64,000 nt of DNA from Lethocerus indicus (GCA_019843655.1 JACDQD010000005.1:29274954-29338953), one strand, 5' to 3'; counted from the stretch's first letter, positions 1-11,195 are shown. The notes: a model not told the origin generated them from the letters alone. A program made the numbers and translations.

Positions 1-1281
1 ACCGGGTAATGAGGCGAATTGTGACATTTTTCACCTCCGACCTCGATTATTTAACAGTTAATCGTACTGAAATATTTGTACTGTGTTGGAACATTTCAGT
101 TCAAAGAAGCTGCGCTGAGCGATCAAACCCCCGCATCACGTCGTTTCTGGAAATGAAACGGTATGACAGGGCGCGCGTGATGCATTTCTCTGATGGGTAT
201 ACGAGAATTTGGGTGAATTTTAAACGGGATAGAATAATTAATATTACAATTATTTGAAAGGTATAACACCGTGTCTGATATTATATCGGCGGAGACACAA
301 TTTATAACCTTTCGTTATAACGAGGCTTTTTCGTCATTTTATTCTAATTATTAAGGAGATGGACCGAAATCGGATCAGAGAATTGTGAAGGAGGAGTCTT
401 CGAATCCTGCCGTGGAAGTCGGTGGTGGGCCGAAATGAGAAATAAATGTAGGAAACAGGTCCTGCTGTGGAAGGGAAAGACGGCCGGCCCCCGCACTTCA
501 GTTAGCGTTATTTTCACAATTTATAGTAAAATTCGACCCGCGGGAACTGGACTTATATTATGCAAACTCTGGGTTTTAATATCTATTTAGAAAATTTCCC
601 GCGCCCAATAATTTTTCATTTAACGACCCCGAAAATAAATTAAAGCTTTCCTCAAATCCCCGCCGAGTAATCCCCGGCTCTAAATGAATTAACCGGAGCC
701 AGATGCGGCCGATGCGGACTCTGCGGGACCACATAAAGTCCGCCGCTAACAAGTCCGGGCCCCGCGAGAGCCCCACTCAGGTAGCTTATTTGAATTTATA
801 ATTCGGGCCGTTTCTCGATTTCTGAAACGAAATTTATGACGGATTAAAAGTTAAGGATCCGGCCGAGAGCGAGGGCCACACAATCTTGTGCCGTCCCCTC
901 CGATAGTATGGGGATTAGTATTAGTGTTCAAATATCCAGGATAGACCACCCGCCCTCCCCCCCTCCCAATAGTCGCCCCTCCATCGGGATATTCCCTCGG
1001 GATAACAGGAGCAAACAGTGTGGTCTGCTGCATACGTCATTATCAAGTGGATCCAACACTCTAACAGTCATCTACATAGGAAAAGGATACGTAATATATT
1101 AAAATGTTATGGAAGTCCCTGAATACACTAGTTAAGGCTCATGGAAAAGCTTCAATTTTCATTAGGAAAGCCAGGAAATATTATTTTAGAAAATCAGAAA
1201 AATATTTTATAGAATATTGCTATATTGGTTTTCATGAATATCCAGGTTTAGGGTAACGCATAATTCTTTTCTGTATGCCAG
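1..1281. other. Gene-free stretch
   Basis: Mixed composition with a GC-rich patch at 860-1010. It holds the 256-313 hairpin. Short open frames at 9-257 and 908-1102 show no domain, signal peptide or splice context. Confidence 0.6.
256..313. other. 58-nt hairpin (imperfect inverted repeat)
   Basis: The arms GAAAGGTATAACACCGTGTC and AGACACAATTTATAACCTTT pair with a one-base offset and an internal mismatch patch. The loop is about 16 nt. GAAAGGT/ACCTTTC closes the base and GTGTCT/AGACAC closes the top. The size suits a compact pre-microRNA-like fold, but no arm matches a microRNA that I know. A 10-base palindrome, CGTTATAACG, follows directly. Confidence 0.35.
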
Positions 1282-1329
1282 CACGCTTAGCGTGTTCTCC
1301 ACTCACTTAAGTGACTAGTATTATACTAG
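1282..1329. repeat. Three adjacent palindromes
   Basis: In 48 bases there are CACGC-TTA-GCGTG (1282-1294), the perfect TCACTTAAGTGA (1303-1314) and CTAGTA-TTA-TACTAG (1315-1329). The last two abut. Two of the three have a TTA centre. They lie directly against the decayed hammerhead-family arm at 1324. No function assigned. Confidence 0.7.
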
Positions 1330-1360
1330 ACCGGTTTCGACTCCCCGCCGCCTAGTTGTC
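1324..1360 (-). repeat. Relic arm of the hammerhead family
   Basis: The plus strand has TACTAGACCGGTTTCGACTC. Its reverse carries GTCGAAACCGGTCTAG, the 3' half of the family block. The CTGAAGA half is replaced by a GGCGG-rich sequence. An inverted partner, GCGAAACTGGTCTTG, lies at 1421-1435, so the pair may be the two decayed arms of one element spanning about 1324-1436. Confidence 0.35.
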
Positions 1361-1889
1361 TGTACTTCGGCGCTTTAATAATGTAATAGTGCAGACAGTG
1401 TACATCTCTTCACTATACTGCGAAACTGGTCTTGAACAGAACCAGAAATATAGGCGTGGGGTAAAAGTTCGCAAGAGGGTAAAAAAAAATCTTCAGATAT
1501 TATATATGGTAATATATTCGCGTACTTGTTAAACGCGACTGGACGAAGAGAATTGAATTGAATTAGTTACTTCTTTCGTGTACACAGAGTTCGTTTTATT
1601 CTGGGTACCTGGGCGAATGCATGATTAAAAACCCGAATGCGAATGTAGCTCAGATTGAATTCAAAGTTGAGGTAGCAAAGCCAGCCAACAAATGCGTTTA
1701 ATATTATATTTCCAGAAGTTCAACTATCAACCACCCCGTAGGTTGTGCACGATAATTTATCGTACGTGTGGAAATAATTTATCTACTTTTATGCCGGCTG
1801 AGAGCACCCCCTACACAGGTCCGACTTAGAACCATGAGAACAGGATTCGGATCTCCTCTCTGTCTCTCTCTTTCCGTTATCGCGTACGT

Positions 1890-1896
<7 letters not shown>

Positions 1897-1942
<46 letters not shown>
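1897..1942. repeat. (AT)23 microsatellite
   Basis: Uninterrupted AT repeat, preceded by a TC-rich stretch (1855-1875). It creates Tyr/Ile repeat frames that are not coding. Confidence 0.97.
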
Positions 1943-1948
<6 letters not shown>

Positions 1949-2232
1949 CATTTCTCCGTCTTCCCTCGCCACCACCCGACACAAACGTTTAACAAGGGTC
2001 CATATCTTACGGGCTTCCTTCCAATTATTTAATCAGACGATTCAATGTACCAAGATGCAGAGGAGCGAGAGAAAGAGAATGAGAATAAGAGAGAATGACT
2101 GATGATTGAGGGAGGACAGTGCGGCGGTGTGGGGGTGGGGTGGGAGGGCACTGCTTTAATAGTTAACGTCCCCTTTAATAAATACATTGTGGATCGGGCG
2201 AGGTCCCCGGCTTCTTCCCTTCCTTCCACCGT

Positions 2233-2234
<2 letters not shown>

Positions 2235-2274
<40 letters not shown>
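2235..2274. repeat. (AG)20 microsatellite
   Basis: Uninterrupted AG repeat. It yields Ser/Leu repeat peptides on the minus strand that should not be annotated as genes. Confidence 0.97.
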
Positions 2275-2278
<4 letters not shown>

Positions 2279-4377
2279 GATGATGGGGCGGAATTTATAA
2301 TTTCCTCTTCTCGCGTTCGCGGCAAGAGGCCGAAGGGACGTGTAAAATAAATGGTGAACGGTGGCCGGAGACGTCGGCTTCAGGAATACAGCCATCTCTC
2401 CTAGCAGGAAGCTGTGTCCGACCCCAACAAGACTCCTGTCTCTTGCTAGAATGTCCCTGGACATTAATCCAGTAATAAAACAATTATTATTAATTTTTTA
2501 ATACCAGTTACGCTCGAAACTGTTTCCTCAACAACTAAAAATTATATCGTCTACACCATACTAAAATATCATCGAATACATTCGTGATTAATAAACAGAA
2601 TGAAATTACATTTATCACTGTCCGTTTATCTCTATTGTATTGAAATAACTTTCGGTTTGTCGCACTTGTGCATCTCGATTATTATGAAGTAAGAACTACA
2701 AGTTTTGAACTTCGGAGTTCATTTGAACAGGAGTTAATTTGGACAAAATATTATTTAGTTTCCCCGATCTTCACCAGGAGGCAGTAGTGGCCGGTGAAAA
2801 AGGTTCGACTCTGTAATGATTTAAAAATCGCAATAGATTGGGAATAAAATACCGTACGTTTTGAATTGCAAAACAGCCTTCCGTTTAATTGCGACAATTT
2901 AATCAAACGTTTCTAATCTATTCCTGGAAAGAGATTCGGTGATATTTTTCGCTTCGCGTGCCTCAGTTGTAAAGCGCTATTTATTAAAAAAAATTTAAAT
3001 TAAATAAAATTAAACGGCGAAAAAATAATAGGTATTTTTCTTTTTCAACTCGAAGTGGACTTATCTATCCGACACGGAAGCCGGACGACGTGGTTTGTGG
3101 GACAGTCGACTGCCCCAGGCCCCGGGAGGGTTGTTGCTCGGCAGCCGGACAGATAGCTATCTCGACTCTAAACTTGATAAAGATTTAAGACTTTACGTGG
3201 CTTTTTAAAAGGGGGGAAATAAAAAGTTGTGTATTTAAAAGATTATCAAGATCGGCAAGTCGCATTATTGTGGGAACCGATTTAATGCAGTCGGGGAATT
3301 GGAACTCGGCCCGAGAAGTTTTTAAACGGCAAGCAGAGAGTTTGATCTGCAGAAGATTGAAAGATTATGTTTTTCGCGTCAACAAACATGGCTATTTAGT
3401 TTTATCTTGCCTCACGAATGGCTGTTTCTTCGGTCGTTCAAATTCGCGAGTGTATATCAAAATTAAAACGTTGTTATTCAAATATTTAGCATTGCATTAG
3501 TCGTGACAGAATTTTATCTAGGAAGTCCCTAATTGCTTTGCTGGCTAATAGGATCTTTAACTGCTGGTAATGTTAGAAGCAGGAGGAAATGCACACGGTC
3601 GATGATACGAAAAGCGATCATCGGCCGGTCATAAATTGAGTACCGGGCCAGTTTTATGAAATGAAATTTGAACTCCATTCATAAAAGGAAGTCGAAGGGG
3701 ATCCCACAGCAATTTACAGAGCGCTCTAATACTCGCCACATTAGTACAATTATAGTAAGAATCAATTCATGACCTGAGACTCTGGACATCCTAGACCTAT
3801 TATACGCTGTTAAGGCCTCTTGTCCAAGTGGCCGGACCCGAATGTTGCCCACTGAGATTAATGAGATAATAGAAGTGACCGTCAGACACCCAGATTGACG
3901 CTCCTTCTCCCATCCAAACTATAATACTCTACACCCACACTCCCATATTACTGCATATAAACACAGGCCATACATACATATATATGTGCGCGAAACAAAT
4001 TTTCACAGTTTCTCGTGTCTTCGGTCTACATTAAATATATAAGATTAATAAATTCTACAAAATTTAAAACTATAAATAAACAAATTCGAACAGAAAACAA
4101 AACCCAGAACAAGTCTGTCTTCACCAATTCCTCTTGCGCGATTTGTATTTAACCACATGTCACATAACCGATTGTTTTAACGTTGATAATTATGTTGTGT
4201 CCGGTCAAATTAGCTGTTGGATACAGACTATAGCAACTTTATAACGCTCTTGTCATTTCTAGCATTATGGGATTTAATTTGTAGCAAGAGGGGTCGGTGT
4301 TCGGCGAGCGAACATTCTATTTTCATCCCTGTGACCTACAAAGGCTGGACGTCCGCCGTCTAATCCCGCAAGAAGAG

Positions 4378-4389
4378 GGGGTCGACCCC
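4378..4389. repeat. 12-bp perfect palindrome
   Basis: GGGGTCGACCCC, inside a GC-rich block (about 4290-4580) that has no supported gene. CAGTCGACTG at about 3112-3121 has the same GTCGAC centre. Significance unknown. Confidence 0.6.
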
Positions 4390-6166
4390 GCCGAGCTATA
4401 TAATCCGGGGTATCCTCTCGGCCGGACTCCACTGGAGGACGCCATCGGGTCGTTTTACACCCTTGTCCCGGTCGGGGGCTTAAGACACTGATGACACCTG
4501 AGGGGACGTGCAACGGGCGTAGGGGGCAGGATGTGATGGATCACCGGTATATGGGCCCTGGACCCAGGATTCTGGGCCCCAGTCGTAAAAAAGACTCTTC
4601 TCCAATTGAATTTTCCCTTAGAGGAGGTGAGCATGTAGTTGGACACGGCCATCGTCACGGCTCCGTTACTCGAACTCATTATCGTTATCACCACTAACCA
4701 GCGTTTTAAACTCAGAATACAGTGCAATGTAACATTCGAAGAATTGGTTGAAACACAGTGGATAAATTTGAAATCTCCAGTAATATCATTGCAGAAATTA
4801 AAGTTGTAATTAAATTCGCAATAAATGGCGGTCGTCTTCAGTTCAAGGCTCTCGTTCGAGCGGCCCCCTCCGCCGGATCAAGATTGGAACGCTTTCAATT
4901 TCTCAACAAAAGGAAGGATGCGATCGAACGCACACATCTTTTTGTTGCGGAACGGACGGGCCCGAGCAACAGATGTCCAACCGTTTACGATTGGCTTTAA
5001 GGAGGCTACAATTCAAAAAGTAGGCTCCCTCCTCCACCGACGACCCTAATGATACCACTCGACGGTCAGTGAGAGACCAACGTGTCATTTCATAAGGTAG
5101 AAAGTTAGTCGCGGTGTCCTATCCGAAGAAAAAAATTCCTAAAGACAGTCGCATTCAAAGGAAACTTTCTTGAGGCGCAATTTTAATATTTTTTTCCCAT
5201 TTTTTCAAACTTCATTACCCCCCCTTGACATAATAATAGCGACTGCTGGCGAGATAAGTTCTTCTACCAATTCCTTCCGAGTAATACTATAACTGAAAAA
5301 TTAATATATTTAATTCTATAAAATGCTGGACACCATTATTCGTTATCGATGAGAGGTGTAATAGTCTATTCGGGCGGAAAATATCTATTTCTACTTATTG
5401 CTAAATCGGTCCCCAACATATATCAATTTAGACTATGCAGGGAATATGCATTATTTAACTAGAGTGAAAGAGAAAAAGTGTGTAACATTTTTCACTAGCC
5501 ATAAAGACTCCCAAATAATATTTCTGGTTGATTACGTGTTTTTTCGATTTGCCGGCAGGATTTAGCCTTTTAAGGAGATTGCTTGGAAATGTGGAAACGT
5601 CAAACATCTCTGTCCACCCAGGTCCTTGGATAATCGCGCCAACGATTAATAATACCCATTTATTTGCATAATTCAACAGGGACTATTCAAACGTCCAAGC
5701 GACCGTGGACCGCAATTTTTTCTGCAATACTCAGGGGCATTAAGGAGACCCAGCGTCGAATATAACAGTCGATGTGACTCGGCCCGGCCTTAAGATACGC
5801 CCATTAATAAATTAATATAAATGATTACCCGAGTACGTTAATACTCGGTACTCGGGCGAGGTTAATGCGATCTAACCCGGGGCCCGGCTCTACGCTAATT
5901 CCTGCGCCAACTCTGAACTCGGTTGGGTAACAACTATACATTATACATTCTCCCCGCTTCGAGATATACCGGGCCTCGTATTTGGAGTTATAAATAATAC
6001 GGAATGAGCTTTTAAAATGTTAAACACTGAGGCTTAGTGGATGCACCGGCCAGAAATGAATAAAGTTCATGCATCCTTCGTACCCGCCTACTAATATATA
6101 CGTACGGTTTCTCGGAGCATAATAATGGCCCGTGTCCGTATGTGGACTTACAGTTAGTTTTTTTAG

Positions 6167-6243
6167 TGCCAGAAGCACTGGATAAGGCTTTTGAAATGGA
6201 AGAAATATACGAAAATCAACAACCATTGAAAAAGTACTCAATC
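6167..6243 (+). CDS. Candidate internal exon (unproven)
   Basis: 77 nt between an acceptor with a T-run (GTTAGTTTTTTTAG, ending 6166) and a donor (ATC|GTAAGA). The open frame reads PEALDKAFEMEEIYENQQ, then PLKKYSI, a composition more like protein than translated repeats. An alternative acceptor, CTTACAG ending at 6153, would add a short hydrophobic stretch in frame. It ends in phase 0, whereas the candidate at 7514 needs phase 2, so the two cannot be spliced directly. Not recognised. Confidence 0.13.
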
Positions 6244-7513
6244 GTAAGACAATTAAATAATGTATTTTTTGTACCAAATGGAATATACTTTGACTTTTTT
6301 ATTCTGCGTTGCGTTATCAGAAAGTATAATTGGTAACAGAGTTTTAATCGAGAATTGCAATTGGGAAATACATCATTCTTGTAAAGTTCCAGAGCACGTA
6401 GCAGAATAAACGGAAAAAATGTTTCAAGACCGGTCAATTTATGATGTTAACATAAATGGTAGCAATATTCATCAGAATTTTTCGCGTTTCACTTAAAACT
6501 AATATTAGATTAGTCCCTATAACCAGTCCAGGTCTTGGTACAACACTTTTTTTCCATTGCCACCATTGTCAACGTTTCGGTAGACCAGTCGACAGAATCT
6601 CTGCTTACGCCTGTTCGAAGTAAACGTTCTTCTGGAAGGGTAGAAGTGGGAGGGGAAATAGCCCCCGTGCGGGTAGGATGTCCCTTTGTCCGGGTGTAGT
6701 GGGGGGTTTCTCTGCCACGGGTTGTCATAATATATCAAGAGCTTTGTCATTAGAACAATGGCGGCGCATGGTAATGCTCTGGGCCGAGCTTAACGAGCAG
6801 ACTGGGACGTGACTTGAGAGTTCATGGTCCCCACCACGAACGGCGAGCGAGCCACGCCGAGGATGTGGGGAACGAAGAAGAAGAAGAAGTCCTCCTCCAC
6901 TCCGGCCCCGCCAGAAGTGCGAAGGTACTTTCCACTTCTCGAATGTCGCCCCAGTGCATCAGGCCCCGTACCTACGCATTAGGCATTACAAACTGACTTC
7001 CATTATTTCAGTCATGCACCTGTCACTGTCAGCACGTCAATTCGGTACGTGAAAACCGTAATCGCTACGCCTATGGTCTATTAATTCCCCTGTTTTATAT
7101 CAGCCCCGCAATATAAATTAATTTAATAATAAAATGTATGTCATGCTGTTTGGGGAACACCCCTTTAGTTATTTCATTTTCATACAATATTAGCAGAATA
7201 CGATCCTAGAAAAGGAGAACGTTCAAAAACACCTGCCTTATTATTCGACCGTATAAAATATTACTTAGAGGGGAAATTGATTACAATAAACGAGGAAAAG
7301 AATCTCGTTACCGTGCAGAAGTTCTTTTTATCGGGGTGATTACGAACCTTATACGTGTTATCAGTAATATAATAAATAATCCTATGCCATTTAATCCGGC
7401 AGCATTTTGGACAGAAATTAGACCTCTTCCTGGCGACGATAGTAGATTAAATTCTCATAATAATTAGGATGAGGAAAATATTTTGTAATTACCATTTCCA
7501 AATTTATTTCAAG
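6244..7513. other. Stretch between two candidate exons
   Basis: Holds (GAA)n at about 6868-6884 and an 80-codon stop-to-stop frame at about 7209-7467 that lacks an early ATG and any known motif. I could not find an exon that would join the candidates at 6167 and 7514 in phase. Confidence 0.5.
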
Positions 7514-7640
7514 CGATGATAAATATCATCTATTTGGTAACACGGAGGATGTTTTTCCCCCGTTGAAGACAGGCGAGGTAATTATTATCCAGAAATTGAG
7601 ACATTCCTCGCAATCCGACTCTATATATGTATACGGAGAG
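7514..7640 (+). CDS. Candidate internal exon, POT1/TEBP OB-fold-like (unproven)
   Basis: 127 nt between a good acceptor (TTTATTTCAAG, ending 7513) and a strong donor (GAG|GTAAGTA at 7641). One base plus 42 open codons. The peptide contains HLFGNTEDVFPPLKTGEV, followed by IIIQKLR. This follows the pattern of the first OB fold of telomere-end-binding proteins: LF, G, N, E, a Gly-acidic-aliphatic turn and then a basic-Leu-basic strand. Against human POT1 from memory the match is ungapped from the E to the end of that strand, with many conservative changes. Upstream phase is 2, downstream phase 0. No neighbouring OB-fold exon was found, so a chance frame or pseudoexon is quite possible. Confidence 0.25.
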
Positions 7641-8273
7641 GTAAGTAAATGGGAGGAAAAAACCGACGAAATCCCACGATGTTATAATGGCCGTTAATGG
7701 CCCCCTTGCAGTACGATGTTTTAACCGCATAAAAGCCGCGACCAAAGAAGGGGGGGGGCGAGAGAGGCCCGGGGGCGTTCATAAATATTTTATAACCGGT
7801 AAGGGACGACAAAAATGCCTTGAGGAAGACATAAACCGGGGGGCGGGAGCAGTAAGAGGGGAGCGAGGGAGAGAGGGAGAAGGAGAGATGGAGAAGGTGA
7901 AAGACAGAGAGAGAGAGAGGTTGAGAATTAGGATTCTGAGCGTGGTCTATCTTCTCGAGGAGTCTTCTTTACCTTCTCCGGTTAGCTGGGTCCGTGGATT
8001 TCTCCCGGGGCATAAATCCGTTGTCCGCTGTCACATGACCAAACAAGGACTACCGTAATTAAACAATCACGGTGGCCGCAAGCCCCGCTTCTAATAAAGT
8101 TGCAATGCGTGGCCGCCAGTCCTTTCGCCTTTCGTAGGTTCTCCAGTTTCCCCCCCGTTCATACACAGACGGCCTCAGGATTGCATCCGCCGCACTGTAC
8201 GTGGACATAAGCGGTACACCAACCGAATGCCGAAGAAACGCTCCTTAACCAACAGCTGGTACTACCGACATAG
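7641..8273. other. Gene-free stretch
   Basis: GC- and purine-rich; contains a G8 run near 7750 and the GA tract. The open frame at 7687-8058 follows the purine bias. Confidence 0.6.
7848..7920. repeat. GA-rich low-complexity tract
   Basis: Imperfect purine tract of GAGAG and GGAGA units. It explains the Arg/Glu-rich open frame across 7687-8058. Confidence 0.85.
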
Positions 8274-8328
8274 CAAAATAATATCGTATTTCGTGTGTTT
8301 CTGTCTCCTTTCGCTGATTTGGTCTTTT

Positions 8329-8365
8329 GCTAGACCGGTTTCGGATGCTCGCCATCTTCAGTAGC
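8329..8365 (-). ncRNA. Hammerhead ribozyme-like motif, core intact (copy A, left arm)
   Basis: Read on the minus strand the 37-nt block is GCTA, CTGAAGA, an 12-nt stem II region, GAAA, CCGGTC, TAGC. GCTA and TAGC form a 4-bp stem I. CTGAAGA and GAAA are the conserved core. ACC/GGT is a self-complementary stem III, and the following C is the expected cleavage position. Stem II keeps two G-C pairs, while the third pair is broken by a T in place of G (CATCC for CAGCC). One unpaired base lies between CTGAAGA and stem II. Hammerheads with very short stem III are known in Penelope-like elements. Activity is not shown here. Confidence 0.6.
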
Positions 8366-8415
8366 GGTGTTAGTCACTTTAGATGTTTTTTAGGCATCCT
8401 CACTGCACTATCACT

Positions 8416-8452
8416 TGCAATGAAGATGGCTAACAGCCGAAACCGGTGTAGC
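8416..8452 (+). ncRNA. Degenerate hammerhead-like motif (copy A, right arm)
   Basis: This is the inverted counterpart of 8329-8365, with the same length and order of elements. The core begins ATGAAGA instead of CTGAAGA, and the site reads GGTG instead of GGTC. Stem I is reduced because TGCA faces TAGC. Stem II (GGC/GCC) and GAAA are kept. Loss of the cleavage-site base and of the first core C predicts an inactive copy. Confidence 0.5.
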
Positions 8453-9075
8453 AAAAGACCAAACCAGCGAGAGGAGACAGAAATCTTCGGTATTCTACAA
8501 CAAAACACGTATTCTTAACAAAATAATATCATTCATTGTAATGTAGAAGTGTTATTGAAGTCCAGTTATCACTAAATAGAAAAATTTATATTTTTCATAT
8601 GCTAGTAAACATACCTTATATTCAGAAACGTGTTAGGAAAACCTTGTTTTCTGATATCGCCAACTAATTATATGAGTATAATATTTTTAACTATAGTCTA
8701 ACGAGTAGATATTTAATGTGGAATGACAAAAATCAGTGAGCACTGTCCATAGTGCTAACAAGACAAGAAAAACCGTGTTGTAGCCCTTCACGGAGCGTTC
8801 AAAATTTCGAAACGTACATCGAATAATAAACAGACCACAAAATTTATACCGGGCCTTGTGGATATACCCTAATCACAATTCTATTGCTACCCCGGTCATA
8901 TATGACGGGGGGTCGTCAGATGACGGAAGTGGATATCGAAATATCAATTTTTGAGAGACTCGTCCTGTTTGACATTCGAACGGCGGTCTCGAACGGCCAT
9001 AGACGTTGCTATAATTGTTCCCGCTTCCGCAGTACATTATTTACGGTCTCATTTTGTATCATCTACTGTTCAGGC

Positions 9076-9112
9076 ATATATATATATATCTGTGTGTGTG
9101 TGTGTGTGTGTG
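9076..9112. repeat. Compound (AT)n(TG)n microsatellite
   Basis: (AT)7 at 9076-9089, then C, then (TG)11 at 9091-9112. Confidence 0.95.
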
Positions 9113-9850
9113 TATGTCATCCGTACGTGTACGCGTTCTGACCTGCTGCCAGAGGTATTCCTAATGTCCGTCGTTGATTCAGTATACATTATTCATAAAA
9201 TTAAGGCCCACTAGGATGTTGTTTACCTGCCAACCAATCGTAACCCACGGCGTTATGTGAGCTCGTGCCCGGTATTAACTATGCCTCGTTTTTTTTTTGT
9301 TTTTTCCATTCAAAATAATGGAGGTCCTTCTTCTGGGGAGTTACCCCTCGGCGGCCGAGGGGACAGGTTCATTTTTATTATTTCGACTTCCTCCGTGTCG
9401 TAAACGAGCTTTTATTGTACGTCAAAATAAAATTATTGAGACTTCCAGAGTCCAGTATTCTGGAACTGAAAACAGTTCGTGATTTTGTGCGGTACTGGCA
9501 CATTCTGAAAGTGGGTTTACCATTATCGTGCATGCGTCGGCGTACAGTAATTCAATGTGACGTTCGTTTTCCAAACAAGCAGAAAACCGATTAAAAATAT
9601 TGCTAATTCCCTCTCCACAGCGAAGTGATACTGAGGACACCCAAATAGGGTCGGTATAAATACAGAGTTGCCAGTATTTGTATATATACAGTTCACCGGG
9701 ATAGGAACTGTATTGTATTAGGCTGTTGCTAGGGGTGGGTACACGTGACAGGGTTGACTATTAACGTTTGTCCGGTAGGAAATGTTCCTGCCCTCAATCT
9801 GGAGTGTGGCCCAGATGGGCGCCGGCCACCCCCGCCCCTCTTCTCTCACT

Positions 9851-9935
9851 CTAATGCCCTCTCATTAGTCAACCCGCCCCGGGGGCCAAATTAAGTCAAC
9901 AAACCGAGCTCCTTCTTTATTAGAACCTTTGCGAG
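9851..9935 (+). repeat. Diverged duplicated noncoding block, copy 1
   Basis: Shares with 11109-11195, in the same order, the blocks CTAATGCC, CTCAT..GTCA, a G-run, AATTAAGTCAACAAA.CCGA, CTTTA.T, and an A.GACC.. / AGAACCTT segment. Agreement by eye is about 70 percent. The second copy starts 1,258 bp downstream. It could be an old tandem duplication of a regulatory element or two copies of a repeat family that I do not recognise. Confidence 0.5.
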
Positions 9936-11108
9936 GCCACACAATTCGAGAGGATTAAGAAATTGTCCCTGACGGAGAAAGGGAAAGAAATTTTCGGATC
10001 GCTAACGAAGTCATTTTGAATCGATCATCGGCCTAATAGAAATATAATTGGTGGTATCGAAAACAATATCCCTCTGTCTCCTTTTGCACAGAAATTCTGG
10101 TCAGTTTTGGTGCTACTCTTTATCATCGTCTACAGGCTGATGCCTTTTCAAAAATTTCAATTTCAGTTTAATTTCGATGGAAATTAAAAATATAATTCGA
10201 CTGCACTTACACTACTCGTTCTTACAGGCGAAAAAAATGCAATCCCTTCTTGGTTAATAATGACATTTAAAATGACGTTTCCCCCTAATTTTCAACTGAT
10301 TTTGATGGAATTTTAACATACCCTATTCCCAGGTAATTAATTTATTTCTCGTTAAATGAAATCAAATCAGTTTTCAATTATTTTCAAATACTCGTTCAAG
10401 TTGAAGACTGAGCAGACGCTTCGACAGGGATCACGTTCCAAAGTCGGAACTCGAACAATAATTCCCGATATGTACAACAAGCAGTCAGTTGGCGACCTTC
10501 CTGATCTTATGACCGTCCGCCGCCGGCCGTAAGTCCAGTTATTAAGGCCTGTTATTCTTTATGTACACATAAGTGACTCTTGTTTATGTATAATTATTGT
10601 TTGGATAAGGTACGCGTCAAATCAATTTTTATAGCGGCATCAAGGCGGACTGGAAATGTGCCAGTACAATTTGGCCCGACCGCCAACCGGTTAAGCTGAA
10701 ATGCAGTGATTATCTTAAAACGCAATAAAAATGGTTATATACCGTATTAAATCAGCGTCGAGGAGGATACATAAGATATTTAAGAAAAGACGAGCCGGGA
10801 TGTTTTAAATATGTATTGTGCTCACCTATTTCTGTTAAATCACCGTTTTTTAACAAATGTTACGACAAATCGTTCGACTAATTTTCTGGGAATTAAAAAA
10901 TGTTTTCCAATTTTTTCATACCGATGGAACGTGACTGTTTTATCTTATCTGGCGTATAATGTCACTCGACCAATCGACTTAATTTATGTGTTTCCGTGTC
11001 ATTAGAGTGAATGAAAATTCTAGAGAAATTCAGAATAGACCTCCCCGCCTTAAACGGGTCTGATGACAATCGTAGCTCAAGAAGTATTGGGACCAGGATC
11101 CCCCGAGC

Positions 11109-11195
11109 CTAATGCCACCTCATCGGTCACCCTAAATGGGGGGGGGGGAATTAAGTCAACAAAACCGAAACCCTTTAGTCAGGACCTTGATGACC
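11109..11195 (+). repeat. Diverged duplicated noncoding block, copy 2
   Basis: Partner of 9851-9935. It carries CTAATGCC, CTCATCGGTCA, an 11-base G run, AATTAAGTCAACAAAACCGA and CTTTAGTCAGGACCTT. Here the block ends in a C-run of 12. The G and C runs are expanded compared with copy 1. Confidence 0.5.

Larger units (their letters stand above)
1437..6150. other. Gene-free stretch with microsatellites
   Basis: AT-rich DNA at 2470-3060 and 3960-4260. Purine and dinucleotide repeats at 1855-2275. GC-rich blocks at 3060-3140 and 4290-4600. Overlapping open frames on both strands in the second block are a composition effect. Nothing else supported. Confidence 0.6.
8286..8518 (+). mobile_element. 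Hammerhead-bearing inverted-repeat element, copy A (with 12-bp TSD)
   Basis: A 233-bp element whose left arm (about 8286-8410) and right arm (about 8417-8490) are inverted copies of each other. Each arm carries the family signature: TTTCGTGTGTTTCTGTC, TCGCTG.TTTGGTCTTTTGC and then the hammerhead-like block. The element is flanked by a perfect direct repeat, CAAAATAATATC, at 8274-8285 and 8519-8530. This fixes both ends and shows a genuine insertion. A target duplication of 12 bp suits retro-type integration (Penelope-like or LINE-driven) better than a cut-and-paste MITE. It has no coding capacity. The left-arm ribozyme core (minus strand) is complete. The right-arm copy has lost the first core C and the cleavage C. 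The right end runs about 30 bp past the inverted arm, as in copy B. Assignment to Penelope-like passengers is an inference. Confidence 0.8.

Noticed and set aside
390..415. TTCGAATCC, a possible tRNA B-box fragment
   Set aside because: No cloverleaf can be built around it and no acceptor stem pairs.
9170..9205. TTCAGTATACATTA resembling part of miR-iab-4
   Set aside because: Only a partial match and no hairpin partner arm nearby.
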